NCBI GenBank assembly: GCA_018434945.1
Contig: JAHDOI010000028.1
Span: forward strand, 34,918-98,917
From: Selenomonadales bacterium
Lineage (GTDB): Bacteria > Bacillota > Negativicutes > Sporomusales > UBA7701
Length of the DNA: 64,000 bases
Direction: 5' to 3'
The notes under the pieces are model-generated. The model saw only the letters and a list, made by a program, of their open reading frames with translations. It ran no database searches and had not been told where the DNA came from. Both the position numbers and the translations under genes were made by a program. This document shows positions 18,508-27,236 of the stretch, one piece after another (positions within the stretch are counted from its first letter, which is position 1; every line of letters begins with the position of its first letter).

Positions 18508-20394
18508 TCAGGCGTACTGGTCGGTGCGGACGACGGCCACCTCCTCCCCGTCGGCGTTGTAGAGGTGGGTGGCGCAGGCCAGGCAGGGGTCGAAGGAGTG
18601 GATGACTTTGAGGATCTCGAGCGGCTTGTCGGCGACCTTGACCCGGGTGGCGAGCAGGGCGGCTTCGTAGGGGCCGTGGCCGGCGGCGTCGTCGCGCGGG
18701 CAGGCGTTCCAGGTGGAGGGGACGACAGCCTGGTAATTGGCGATGCGGGCGTTTTTGATCGTAACCCAGTGGCCGAGGGCGCCCCGCGGCGCCTCGTGTA
18801 CGCCGATGCCCCTGGCCTCTTTCGGCCAGGTGGCGGGGTCGAATTTGGCGGTGTTGGCGACTGCGGTGTCGCCGTTACGGATGTTTTTGACGAGCTTGTC
18901 CATGAAGTATTTGCCGATGTAGGCGCTGACCTGGGCCTCCAGGCCCCGGCAGGCGGTGCGGCCGAGCATGGTGGGCATCCAGGCGTGGGGCGGCAGTCCG
19001 AGCACGGCGGACACGGCGTCGATCTGGTCGACGATCATCTTCTCCGCCCAGGTGGGCTGCATAAGTCCCTGCCTGACTTTGGTGTAGACGATGATGTAGC
19101 GGGCCAGGGGGCCGACTTCGGCGAGGCGGCCGCGCCATTTGGGTGTTTTGACCCACGAGTATTTGCCGGTTTCGTCGAGGAATTTCCAGTCGGTTCGCGT
19201 CCCTTCCTTGGGGCCGGTGAACTGGGGCTTGGTGACGCCGCTCCAGGGGTGGCGGTCGCCCGGCTGGGGGTAGGAGTACCAGGCGTGTGCGACGCCTTCG
19301 ACGACGACGGCCGGGTCGGCGAGGTCGGCGCCGGTGAGGTCGTGGTATTTGGCCACAGCGACACCCTGGGCGAAGTTTTCGACGACGCCGTTGGATCTTA
19401 AGAGCAGGTTTTTGTAATAGTCGTTGCTAGCGATGCCGCTGTAGGTTTCGTCGGGGTATTCGCCGCAGCCGAGGACGAGCGTGCCGGCGATGCCGCCGCC
19501 GTCGGTCATGCCTTTCTGGGCGTATATGTGGCCGATGGCCAGCAGGTCGGGCAGGTAGTAGTAGTTGACGGCCTCGATGCCGAAGTTGATGGAGGTGTCG
19601 GCGACCGCCAGCCGCTGGCTGTTGACGGGGGCGTTCATGTCGCTCATGGAGATGGAGCAGGGCATGCCGCCGACGAGGTAGTGGGGGTGGGGGTTTTTGC
19701 CGCCGAAGATAAGGTGGGCGTCGACGAGCTCGCGCTGCCGGTCGAGCATGGTGAGATAATGGGCGACTGCGAGGAGGTGGACCTCGGGCGGCAGCAGGGC
19801 GTAGTCGGGGTGATCCCACCAGTGGGCGGCGAACAGGCCGAGTTGGCCGCTTTCGACGATGCGCCGCACCTTGGCCTGGATGTCGCGGAAGTAGGCGACG
19901 GTGGCCCGGGGCGGGTTGTGGGGGAAGGCGGCGGTGTCGAGCTCGACGGGGCCGGCGAGCGGCAGGCGGTATTTTTCGAGGATGGCGTTCTGGAGGGCGC
20001 CGGTGGCTGCGGGGTCGGCCTTGAGGGCGGCCACGGGGCTGACCCAGTCGAGGGCATGGAGGTGGTAGAAGTGGATGATGTGGTCCTGCACCGTCTGGGT
20101 GGCGGCGATGATGTTGCGGATATAGCTGGCGTTGCGGGGGATGGCGATACCGAGGGCGTCCTCCACCGCCCGTACCGAGGCGAGGGCGTGGACGGTGGTG
20201 CATACGCCGCAGAAGCGCTGGGCGTACAGCCAGGCGTCGCGGGGGTCGCGGTTCTGGAGGATGAGCTCGAGGCCGCGCCATGCGGTGCCGCTCGAGAGGG
20301 CCTCGGTGACCCGGCCGCCGGCCTCGTCGACGACGGCTTCGATACGCAGGTGTCCCTCGATGCGGTTGATGGGGTCGACGACAATTCGTTTCAT
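18508..20394 (-). CDS. NiFe-hydrogenase large (catalytic) subunit
   Basis: The 628-residue subunit carries the Ni-Fe site. The L1 motif RFCGVCTTVHALAS (residues 61-74) and the L2 motif FDPCLACATH near residue 605 supply the four metal-binding cysteines. After the last His a tail of about 18 residues (LYNADGEEVAVVR...) remains. It should be cut off by a maturation protease that is not in the window. The form fits a group 1 membrane-bound uptake enzyme. It starts 18 bp after the small subunit. Hyp maturation genes must lie elsewhere. Confidence 0.94.
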   Translation of the reverse strand: MKRIVVDPINRIEGHLRIEAVVDEAGGRVTEALSSGTAWRGLELILQNRDPRDAWLYAQRFCGVCTTVHALASVRAVEDALGIAIPRNASYIRNIIAATQTVQDHIIHFYHLHALDWVSPVAALKADPAATGALQNAILEKYRLPLAGPVELDTAAFPHNPPRATVAYFRDIQAKVRRIVESGQLGLFAAHWWDHPDYALLPPEVHLLAVAHYLTMLDRQRELVDAHLIFGGKNPHPHYLVGGMPCSISMSDMNAPVNSQRLAVADTSINFGIEAVNYYYLPDLLAIGHIYAQKGMTDGGGIAGTLVLGCGEYPDETYSGIASNDYYKNLLLRSNGVVENFAQGVAVAKYHDLTGADLADPAVVVEGVAHAWYSYPQPGDRHPWSGVTKPQFTGPKEGTRTDWKFLDETGKYSWVKTPKWRGRLAEVGPLARYIIVYTKVRQGLMQPTWAEKMIVDQIDAVSAVLGLPPHAWMPTMLGRTACRGLEAQVSAYIGKYFMDKLVKNIRNGDTAVANTAKFDPATWPKEARGIGVHEAPRGALGHWVTIKNARIANYQAVVPSTWNACPRDDAAGHGPYEAALLATRVKVADKPLEILKVIHSFDPCLACATHLYNADGEEVAVVRTDQYA

Positions 20395-20412
20395 TCTCGC
20401 CTCCCCTCCTCC

Positions 20413-21519
20413 CTATTCATTTTGTTCACCTTCACGGCGGTCTTTTTCCTTATGCCGCCGGTGCTGGGCGACCGACAGAAGGCCGTGGGCGGTGACGCCG
20501 GCCAGGGTGGCTCCGGCGGCGACCAGGCCGATGGTGTCGGCGGTGGCGATGGTGTTGGGCAGGCTGATGTTGGGCAGGCGCTGGTGGAAGGGGTCGGTGT
20601 CCCAGAAGTTGTCGGCGGCGCAGGCTACGCAGGGGGCGCCGGACTGGATGGGATAGGACAGGCCGTTCCACCACCGCATCGAACCGCACTGGTTGTAGGC
20701 GACCGGCCCGCGGCAGCCGACCTTGTACAGGCACCAGCCGGCCTTGGCGCCTTTGTCGTCGAAGTTTTCGACGAACATGCCGGAGTCGAAGAAGGCCCGG
20801 CGGTAACAGGTGTCGTGGATGCGGTTGCCGAAGAACTGCAGCGGCCGCCGTTTGCTGTCGAGGGGCGGCATGCCGAACAGCACGTAATGCATGACGGTGC
20901 CGGTGAGCACCTCGGGGATGGGCGGGCAGCCGGGGACGTTGATGAGCGGCCGGCTGCCGACGATTTCGCTGACAGCCACCGAGCCGGTAGGGTTGGGGCG
21001 GGCGGCCTGGATGCCGCCCCAGGCGGCGCAGCTGCCGACAGCGACGACGGCGGCGGCGTTCTGGGCGGCGGCCCTGAGTTTGGCGGCGATGGGCTTGCCG
21101 CCGACCATGCAGCTGACGCCGCCGTCGGCGGTGGGCACGGCGCCTTCGAAGAGGAGCAGGTATTTGCCGGGGTATTTGGCGATTATCTCGTGGTGGTGCC
21201 GCTCGAGCGCCTCGCCGGCGGCGGCGCCGAGCACCTCCATGTCTTCGAGGGAGATGAGGTTGAGGACGATGTCGGACGCCAGCGGCTTCTGCGAGCGGAT
21301 GAAGGCTTCGTCACAGCCGGTGCATTCGTGGCCGTGCAGCCAGATGACCGGCGGCAGGGGTTTGGTCTCGGCTGCCGCGACGACGGCGGGCAGCGCCGCC
21401 GGCGGCAGGCCGAGCATGCCGGTGAGGGCGGCGCAGGTTTTGAGGAAATCGCGGCGGCTGACGGCCCGCCGCTTGAGCAGCGCCCATAGCGTTTCGCCGC
21501 TATGCTTGCTTTCGATCAT
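20413..21519 (-). CDS. NiFe-hydrogenase small subunit, Tat-exported
   Basis: The 368-residue subunit begins MIESKHSGETLW, 6 nt after GGAGG. A twin-arginine signal (SRRDFLKTCAALTGMLGL, residues 20-37) carries the dimer outward. Iron-sulfur ligands include HECTGCDEAFIRS (proximal cluster, near residue 64), and DTCYRRAFF, GWCLYKVGCRGPV, YNQCGSMRW and CVACAADNFW for the other clusters. A C-terminal hydrophobic helix near residues 328-350 anchors it. It is the first gene of the hydrogenase operon and is divergent from glcD. It delivers electrons to the cytochrome b subunit. Confidence 0.94.
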   Translation of the reverse strand: MIESKHSGETLWALLKRRAVSRRDFLKTCAALTGMLGLPPAALPAVVAAAETKPLPPVIWLHGHECTGCDEAFIRSQKPLASDIVLNLISLEDMEVLGAAAGEALERHHHEIIAKYPGKYLLLFEGAVPTADGGVSCMVGGKPIAAKLRAAAQNAAAVVAVGSCAAWGGIQAARPNPTGSVAVSEIVGSRPLINVPGCPPIPEVLTGTVMHYVLFGMPPLDSKRRPLQFFGNRIHDTCYRRAFFDSGMFVENFDDKGAKAGWCLYKVGCRGPVAYNQCGSMRWWNGLSYPIQSGAPCVACAADNFWDTDPFHQRLPNISLPNTIATADTIGLVAAGATLAGVTAHGLLSVAQHRRHKEKDRREGEQNE

Positions 21520-21640
21520 CTGTAATCCTCCCTTTGCGGCACCGGATACAGGGGAGGCCCCCGTGACGATAGTTTTCCCGGCAGGTGCAAATCTACACAG
21601 CGATGAGTGAAAACAGCAGGTTTTATCGGCCAGACTGTAG

Positions 21641-21661
21641 TATAATTTGTATGGATACAAA
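21641..21661 (+). promoter_or_regulatory. -10 box and overlapping palindromic operator before glcD
   Basis: TATAAT at 21641-21646 is followed directly by the perfect 16 bp palindrome TTTGTATGGATACAAA (21646-21661). A clear -35 is not seen. The TTGTAT-N2-ATACAA form resembles operators of GntR/FadR-type regulators, many of which control lactate and glycolate oxidases. Its place on top of the start region suggests repression. No GntR gene is in the window. Confidence 0.6.
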
Positions 21662-21707
21662 ATTTTGCCAAAGCAATATTTCATAATAACTTACGGGAGG
21701 AATAGAC

Positions 21708-23105
21708 ATGATCTCATCGAACGTGGCCGAGCAACTCCGGCGGATCGCCGGCAAGGAGAACGTCTTCACCGAACCGGAAGACCTCACTTGTTATTCTTAC
21801 GATTCAACCCACCTGTCGGCGCTGCCTGACGTCGTTGTCGCACCGCTGACGACGGCCGAAATCAGCGAAATCATCAAACTGGCCAACGCCGAGCGCATCC
21901 CGGTCATCCCGCGCGGCGGCGGCACTTGTCTCTCGGGCGGCACCATCCCGGTTGCGGGCGGCATCGTGCTCGCCATGCACCGGATGAACAAGATCCTCGA
22001 GATCGACCAGGATAACCTGACGGCGACCGTCCAGCCGGGGGTCATCACCGCCACTTTCCACCAGGCGGTGGAGAAGGAAGGGCTGATGTACCCGCCCGAC
22101 CCGCAGAGCATGTTCATGTCGACGATGGGCGGCAATGTGGCTGAGAACGCCGGCGGGCCGCGCGGCGTGAAATACGGCGTGACCAAGGACTATGTACTCG
22201 GCCTTGAGGTCGTCACCCCGACCGGCGGCATTTTGCGGGTCGGCGGCAAGACGATCAAGAACGTGAGCGGCTACGACCTTATGCGCCTGTTCACAGGCTC
22301 GGAGGGGACGCTCGGCGTCATAACCGAGATCACGGTGCGGCTGGTGCCGGCGCCTGAGGCGAAACGGACGCTTTTCGCGCTGTTTAATACGCTCGATGAC
22401 GCCGCCGAGGCGGTGTCGAGCATCATCAAGCACCGCATCATACCCACGACTCTCGAACTGATGGACCACAAGATCATGGAGCTGATCGAGAACTTCAAGC
22501 CGGTCGGTTTCCCGATGGACGTGGAGGGCGCCATCCTGATCGAAGTGGACGGCAGCGAAAACGACGTCAACAAGCAGATCGAGAAGGTGGCCGAGATCTG
22601 CGCCGCGTGCCGCTCGCGCGAGGTGAAGGTGGCCAAGGACGCGGCGGAGGCCGCCCAGCTGTGGGCCGGCCGCAGGTCGGCTTTCGGGGCGCTGTGCGCA
22701 AATTCCCGCACGGTGTTCGTCGAGGACGCCACCGTGCCCCGCAGCAAGGTGCCGGATATCGTCAAGCGCATCCAGGAGATCGCCAAAAAGTACGATCTGG
22801 TCATCCCTATCCTCGGCCATACCGGCGATGGCAACATGCACCCCAACATCCTGACCGACGAGCGCAACGAAGAGGAGATGAAAAGGGTCGACGCCGCGAT
22901 CGACGAGATGTTCGAGGCCGCGCTGGCTCTTGGCGGCACGCTTTCGGGCGAACACGGCATCGGCCTCATCAAGCAGAAATATATGCCGTGGCAGTTCGGC
23001 GAAGAGGGTCTGGCATTTATGCGCAGCATTAAGATGGCTGTCGACCCGAACAATATCCTCAACCCCGGGAAGATGGCCCTCCCGGAGAAGGGTGAAAAGC
23101 AATGA
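21708..23105 (+). CDS. glcD: FAD-linked 2-hydroxyacid oxidase/dehydrogenase (GlcD family)
   Basis: The 465-residue flavoprotein belongs to the glycolate oxidase GlcD/D-lactate dehydrogenase family. The N-terminal FAD-binding-4 domain has PVIPRGGGTCLSGGTIP near residue 65, STMGGNVAENAGGPRGVKYG near 140 and GSEGTLGVITEITVRL near 190. The C-terminal FAD-oxidase domain contains GHTGDGNMHPNIL near 365 and LSGEHGIGLIKQKYM near 415, the catalytic His region. It starts ATG behind GGGAGG. A 4 bp ATGA overlap couples it to the Fe-S partner. The substrate (glycolate, D- or L-lactate or another 2-hydroxyacid) is not resolvable by motif. Confidence 0.9.
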   Translation: MISSNVAEQLRRIAGKENVFTEPEDLTCYSYDSTHLSALPDVVVAPLTTAEISEIIKLANAERIPVIPRGGGTCLSGGTIPVAGGIVLAMHRMNKILEIDQDNLTATVQPGVITATFHQAVEKEGLMYPPDPQSMFMSTMGGNVAENAGGPRGVKYGVTKDYVLGLEVVTPTGGILRVGGKTIKNVSGYDLMRLFTGSEGTLGVITEITVRLVPAPEAKRTLFALFNTLDDAAEAVSSIIKHRIIPTTLELMDHKIMELIENFKPVGFPMDVEGAILIEVDGSENDVNKQIEKVAEICAACRSREVKVAKDAAEAAQLWAGRRSAFGALCANSRTVFVEDATVPRSKVPDIVKRIQEIAKKYDLVIPILGHTGDGNMHPNILTDERNEEEMKRVDAAIDEMFEAALALGGTLSGEHGIGLIKQKYMPWQFGEEGLAFMRSIKMAVDPNNILNPGKMALPEKGEKQ

Positions 23106-24337
23106 AAAAGCTCAACGAGATGCGGGAAGACGCCCAGAAGTGCCTGCGCTGCGGCCTCTGCCAGGTGGTCTGTCCGCTGTACAACGCGCTTGGCAGCGAG
23201 CCGGCGGTAGCCCGCGCCAAGGTTCGCCTGGCCCGCGAACTGGCTGACGGCAATCTCAAGGTTACGCCGCGGATGAAGAAGATCATGTCACTGTGCCTGA
23301 ACTGCAAGGCATGCGTGGCCAATTGCCCGTCGCAGGTGCAGACCGACAAGCTGGTGCTGGCGGCGCGGGCCGAGATCAAGGATAAGGACGGCTTGCCGTT
23401 CATGCTGAGCGCGGCGCTGAAACAGTTCCTGCCGAGCAACAACCTGCAGGGCGCGGCCGCGAAGGCATCTTATCTGTACCAGCAGCTCGGGGTGCAGAAA
23501 GCGATGCGCGGCCTCGGCCTGATCAAGGCGGTGTCCCCCGACCTCGCCAAGATGGAGTCGGTCATGCCGGAGTTCGCGCCCCGCACATTCCGGGCCGAGC
23601 TGGAGAATATGAAGCTCAAGCGGGGCGGCAAGATAAAGGTGGCCTATTTCCTGAGCTGCATGACGAACATGGTCAATACGGAACTGGGCAAAGCGGTTGT
23701 GGACGTGCTGGAGCGCCACGGCTGCGACGTGTACATCCCGACCGACGTGCAGTGCTGCGGGACGCCTCAGCTGGCGTACGGCGATGTGGAGACGGCTGAG
23801 ACGCTGGCGAAAAACAATGCCAGGCTGCTGGCCGAGACGGGCGCCGATTACATCGTGACCGACTGCGGGACATGCGGCGACATGCTGCGGAATTACGAGG
23901 AGCTGGTTCCCGAGGCCGCAGGCTTTGGCAAGAAGGTGCTGGACATCAGCGAGTTCCTGGTGGACGTGGTGGGCGTGAAGCCCGGCGATAAGCCGGTTAA
24001 CGCGGTGGTGACGTACCACGATTCGTGTCACCTCAACCGCGGCCAGAAGGTTAACCGCCAGCCTCGCGCCATCCTTAAGGCCATCCCGGGGCTGACGCTG
24101 AAGGAGATGCCTGAGGCCGACCGCTGCTGCGGCGGTGCCGGCTCGTTCGCGCTGACAAATTACGATCTGTCGATGCAGGTCCTCGACCGGAAGATGAACA
24201 ACGTCAAGGCGGTGAACCCCGACATGTTGGCCGCCGGCTGCCCGGCGTGCAAGATGCAGCTGGAGCACGGGGTCGCCCGCCACGACTTGAAGATACCGGT
24301 CGTTCACCCCATAGAGCTGCTGGCGAAGACATACTGA
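23102..24337 (+). CDS. glcF: iron-sulfur subunit of 2-hydroxyacid oxidase (GlcF-like)
   Basis: The 411-residue protein has two [4Fe-4S] ferredoxin motifs (CLRCGLCQVVCP near residue 14 and CLNCKACVANCPSQ near residue 63). Two CCG domains follow (SCMTNMVNTELG...CCGTPQLAYG, and DSCHLNRGQ...CCGGAGSFALT). It accepts electrons from the GlcD-like flavoprotein and probably passes them to quinone or to an electron-transfer flavoprotein. Translational coupling to glcD is clear. A good intrinsic terminator follows, so the two genes form a complete transcript. Confidence 0.9.
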   Translation: MKKLNEMREDAQKCLRCGLCQVVCPLYNALGSEPAVARAKVRLARELADGNLKVTPRMKKIMSLCLNCKACVANCPSQVQTDKLVLAARAEIKDKDGLPFMLSAALKQFLPSNNLQGAAAKASYLYQQLGVQKAMRGLGLIKAVSPDLAKMESVMPEFAPRTFRAELENMKLKRGGKIKVAYFLSCMTNMVNTELGKAVVDVLERHGCDVYIPTDVQCCGTPQLAYGDVETAETLAKNNARLLAETGADYIVTDCGTCGDMLRNYEELVPEAAGFGKKVLDISEFLVDVVGVKPGDKPVNAVVTYHDSCHLNRGQKVNRQPRAILKAIPGLTLKEMPEADRCCGGAGSFALTNYDLSMQVLDRKMNNVKAVNPDMLAAGCPACKMQLEHGVARHDLKIPVVHPIELLAKTY

Positions 24338-24346
24338 TAATTACCC

Positions 24347-24381
24347 AAAACCCCCTCAACCTGACGGTCTGAGGGGGTTTT
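24347..24381 (+). terminator. terminator after glcDF
   Basis: AAAACCCCCTCA pairs with TGAGGGGGTTTT across an 11 nt loop, ending in a T-run. The arms also make it usable on the minus strand, but no minus-strand gene ends there. Confidence 0.9.
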
Positions 24382-24384
24382 GTC

Positions 24385-24445
24385 ATTTGTACAAATTTTG
24401 GTTTTTCTTGGTTTCGACACAGGAAAACGCGCATTTTGTGTCGAA
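24385..24445. promoter_or_regulatory. two inverted repeats upstream of the chemoreceptor gene
   Basis: ATTTGTACAAAT (24385-24396) is a perfect palindrome with the same TTTGTA half-site as the glcD operator. TTCGACACA (24413-24421) pairs with TGTGTCGAA (24437-24445) across 15 nt. No good sigma-70 or sigma-28 promoter could be assigned. They may be operators; this is a weak inference from symmetry alone. The rest of the 213 bp gap holds nothing else recognisable. Confidence 0.35.
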
Positions 24446-24550
24446 TTTTGGCAAAAACAGAGCGGACAGGCCCGCCAAGTGTCCTCCGGGTGAGAGAGCC
24501 TTGCGGACAGTTGTAAATATACACAATACAGCGGCAAAGGAGCGGATTTT

Positions 24551-26575
24551 ATGCAAACTCAACGATTACGGCAAGGCGGTCTTACAAAAAGCCTGTTTGG
24601 CATACGCAGCCTGCAGGCCAAAATCACCGTTGCGGTCCTGACAATCTTCCTCTTGTCCCTCGCGGCGCTGGGCGGGCTGAATTACGACCAGGCCCACAAG
24701 ATCCTCACAACCAACATCGTACGGCAGATGCAGGAGGAGGCGGCCGAGGAGGCCGACAAGGTCGGCGAGCTTCTGAAAGGCGTAAGCATGGAGCTGACGG
24801 GCCTTACGCATATACCGGCGATACAGGGCGGCGATCCCAAGGTAATCGTGCCTGTGCTCGCGTCACTGGCAAAGGCGTATCCGAAATTCGATTCGATGGC
24901 GTACGTGAATACCGCCGGGTTCCACTATAATAATACGGGCGCAACGGGCGACCTCAGCTCGCGGCCCTATATCCAGCAGGCGCTGAAGGGGACGGTGGCG
25001 GTGTCGGATCCCGTCGTTTCCCGGGCAACGGGCCGGCTGGTGGCAAACGTGGCGGTGCCGGTCAAGACGGACGGCAGGGTGACGGGCGTGCTGTTCGGAA
25101 GCCTCGTCATGGAAGATATCAACAAAATGGTTGTGGAACACAAGGTCGGCAAAACGGGCTATGCGTTCGTGTGTCAGGGCGACGGCCTGCTGATCGTCCA
25201 CCCCAATAAGGATCTGGCCATGAAGGCCAATTCCCTTACAGATGCCAAGGCAGACGCCGGGATGAAGGCGGTGGCCGAAAAGATGGTCAAGGGAGAGAAA
25301 GGATTAGCGACGGTCACGTCGCGCGGCGTGGATGCGTATTATTCCTATGCGCCGGTTCGGGGGACGTCCTGGTCGCTGGGGCTTTCGGTGCCGGTGGAGG
25401 AAGTGTCCGGGGTCGTCGCCGGCCTGAAGACGACGTCGGTGATAACGATTGCGATCATACTGGTGGTCACGGCCATTATCGTCGCTTGGTTCGTGCGCCG
25501 GATGACCGCGCCGCTGCAGAAGGTGGAAGCGGCGGCCAACCGCATCGCCGGCGGCGATATTTCCAGTGTGGAGCTGGCCGTGAACTCGAACGACGAGGTC
25601 GGCCGGCTGGCTCAAAGCTTCACGCAGATGTCACAGAACCTGCGTGCCCTGATCAAGCAGATCAACGCCAACGCCGAACAGGTGGCGGCTTCATCCGAGG
25701 AGCTTACGGCCAGCGCCGAACAGTCGGCCCAGGCGGCCAACCAGATCGCGTCCGCGATCAACGGGGTGGCAGGCGGAGCGGCCCAGCAGCTGGCTGCCGC
25801 CGACGAAACGGCTGCGGTGGTAGGCCAGATGTCGGCCGCGATCCAGCAGGTGGCGGCCAACGCCAATCAGGTGGCCGAACAGTCCGCCCAGGCGGCCGAT
25901 AAGGCGAAGGCCGGCGGAATGGCGGTCGACAGGGCGGTCAGCCAGATGTCCCAGATAGAGGATACGGTCAATACTTCGGCCCAGGTGGTCGCCAAGCTGG
26001 GCGAGCGTTCGAAGGAGATCGGCCAGATCGTGGAGACGATTTCGGGCATCGCCGGCCAGACAAACCTGCTGGCTTTGAACGCGGCCATCGAAGCCGCCCG
26101 CGCCGGCGAACAGGGCCGGGGGTTCGCGGTGGTGGCCGAGGAGGTCCGGAAGCTGGCGGAACAGTCGCAGGACGCGGCCAAGAAAATTGCCGAGTTGATC
26201 GGCGATATTCAGGGCGACACCGACCGGGCGGTGGCGGCGATGAACGACGGCACCCGCGAGGTGAAGACGGGCGCCGAGGTGGTGACCGCGACCGGCGCGG
26301 CCTTCAGCGAGATCGTGGAGCTTGTGTCGCAGGGCGCCGACCGGATGCGGGAGATTTCGGCTGCCGTCCAGCAGATGGCGGGCGGCAGCCAGCGGATCGT
26401 GTCCTCGGTGAGCAGGATCGACGCGCTGAGCAAGTCGTCGGCAGACGAGGCGCAGAGCGTCTCGGCGGCGGCCGAGGAGCAGCTCGCCTCGATGGAGGAG
26501 ATCGCTTCTTCCAGCCAGGAGCTGGCCAGGCTCGCCCAGAACCTGCAGGGGGCGGTGGCGCAGTTCAGGCTGTAG
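24551..26575 (+). CDS. membrane methyl-accepting chemotaxis protein with double-Cache sensor
   Basis: The 674-residue receptor has TM1 near residues 24-42 and an extracytoplasmic dCache-1 ligand domain near 45-290. Typical dCache phrases are SRPYIQQALKGTVAVSDPV and VNVAVPVKTDGRVTGVLFGSL-like. TM2 is near 295-316 and a HAMP linker near 317-370. The signalling hairpin tip has [24 protein letters not shown] near residue 500. Methylation helices are Ala/Gln-rich. It starts ATG behind AAAGGAGCGG. Cache domains of this type usually bind amino acids or carboxylates; the position after glcDF hints at 2-hydroxyacids but does not prove it. Confidence 0.93.
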   Translation: MQTQRLRQGGLTKSLFGIRSLQAKITVAVLTIFLLSLAALGGLNYDQAHKILTTNIVRQMQEEAAEEADKVGELLKGVSMELTGLTHIPAIQGGDPKVIVPVLASLAKAYPKFDSMAYVNTAGFHYNNTGATGDLSSRPYIQQALKGTVAVSDPVVSRATGRLVANVAVPVKTDGRVTGVLFGSLVMEDINKMVVEHKVGKTGYAFVCQGDGLLIVHPNKDLAMKANSLTDAKADAGMKAVAEKMVKGEKGLATVTSRGVDAYYSYAPVRGTSWSLGLSVPVEEVSGVVAGLKTTSVITIAIILVVTAIIVAWFVRRMTAPLQKVEAAANRIAGGDISSVELAVNSNDEVGRLAQSFTQMSQNLRALIKQINANAEQVAASSEELTASAEQSAQAANQIASAINGVAGGAAQQLAAADETAAVVGQMSAAIQQVAANANQVAEQSAQAADKAKAGGMAVDRAVSQMSQIEDTVNTSAQVVAKLGERSKEIGQIVETISGIAGQTNLLALNAAIEAARAGEQGRGFAVVAEEVRKLAEQSQDAAKKIAELIGDIQGDTDRAVAAMNDGTREVKTGAEVVTATGAAFSEIVELVSQGADRMREISAAVQQMAGGSQRIVSSVSRIDALSKSSADEAQSVSAAAEEQLASMEEIASSSQELARLAQNLQGAVAQFRL

Positions 26576-26589
26576 TTCAACGGTATGGG

Positions 26590-26619
26590 AAGACCCGCGA
26601 CCTTTTGGCCGCGGGTCTT
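26590..26619 (+). terminator. terminator after the chemoreceptor
   Basis: AAGACCCGCG pairs exactly with CGCGGGTCTT across a 10 nt loop, followed by TGTTT. It faces the convergent small gene ending at 26623. Confidence 0.85.
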
Positions 26620-26622
26620 TGT

Positions 26623-26937
26623 TTACTTCAGCGCCAAGTAGTTTTCCGCTTTGGCGATGACGACAGCCGCTATCTCGGCTTCCGGAACGCCGACGGCGTC
26701 GACGGCGGCCGAGGCGACGGCTATGCAGGGGATACCGGCCGGGATATCGGCGCGGGCGCAGTCGGCGGTGCAGCCGCTGAGGAGGATGAGGAGGCCGGCG
26801 TCGCGGCGGTTGTAGCTGATTTCGCAGCCGTACGCGGCGAGACGCCGCGCGAGTTCGCCGGCGAGGCGCCCCCGGTCGATGCGGGGGTTGCAGCCGCCGC
26901 AGAAGACGATGCTGACATGGCGAACCGGCTCAGTCAC
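26623..26937 (-). CDS. small Cys-rich protein with CGGCNPR motif, function unknown
   Basis: This 104-residue protein probably starts at a GTG that overlaps the end of the NifU-like gene by 8 bp. It opens with a strand-like segment, then FCGGCNPRIDRGRL near residue 12, and later GCEISYNRR and LLSGCTADCARADI near residue 55. The paired Cys motifs suggest metal or thiol chemistry. I do not recognise a characterised family. Its operon position behind a 4-hydroxybutyryl-CoA dehydratase-like gene and a NifU-type scaffold suggests a helper in that oxygen-sensitive enzyme's assembly or regulation. That is inference. Confidence 0.65.
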   Translation of the reverse strand: MTEPVRHVSIVFCGGCNPRIDRGRLAGELARRLAAYGCEISYNRRDAGLLILLSGCTADCARADIPAGIPCIAVASAAVDAVGVPEAEIAAVVIAKAENYLALK

Positions 26938-27223
26938 CCCTGCCGTCCCGGCCTTTGCGGAGGATGGCGAGCGCCTGGCGGATGAGGTCTTCGTCGGCCT
27001 GGAATACGGGAACGATCTCGCGGACTTCGGGCGCGGCCTCATGCAGGGCGGCGGCGACCACGTCGGCGAGGGTCTGCTGGGCGCCGGGGCAGGTGGCGCA
27101 GGCGCCCGTCAGTCTGACTTTGAGGCTGCCGTCCGCCGTAAGCTCGATGAGCTCGATGTCGCCGCCATGGGCGCGGAGTGCCGGACGGACTTTTTCGTCG
27201 ACTATTTGCCGGAGTTTATCCAT
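26930..27223 (-). CDS. NifU C-terminal-domain iron-sulfur scaffold-like protein
   Basis: The 97-residue protein starts MDKLRQIVDEKVRPALRAHGGDIE behind GGAGGG. It contains the NifU-like signature GACATCPGAQQTL near residue 40 (CxxC cluster ligands). The C-terminal about 30 residues extend past the usual domain. Such proteins assemble or transfer [4Fe-4S] clusters. It is 13 bp downstream of a dehydratase whose family needs a [4Fe-4S] cluster, which makes a dedicated maturation role plausible. Confidence 0.87.
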   Translation of the reverse strand: MDKLRQIVDEKVRPALRAHGGDIELIELTADGSLKVRLTGACATCPGAQQTLADVVAAALHEAAPEVREIVPVFQADEDLIRQALAILRKGRDGRGD

Positions 27224-27236
27224 CGCCTGCCCTCCA

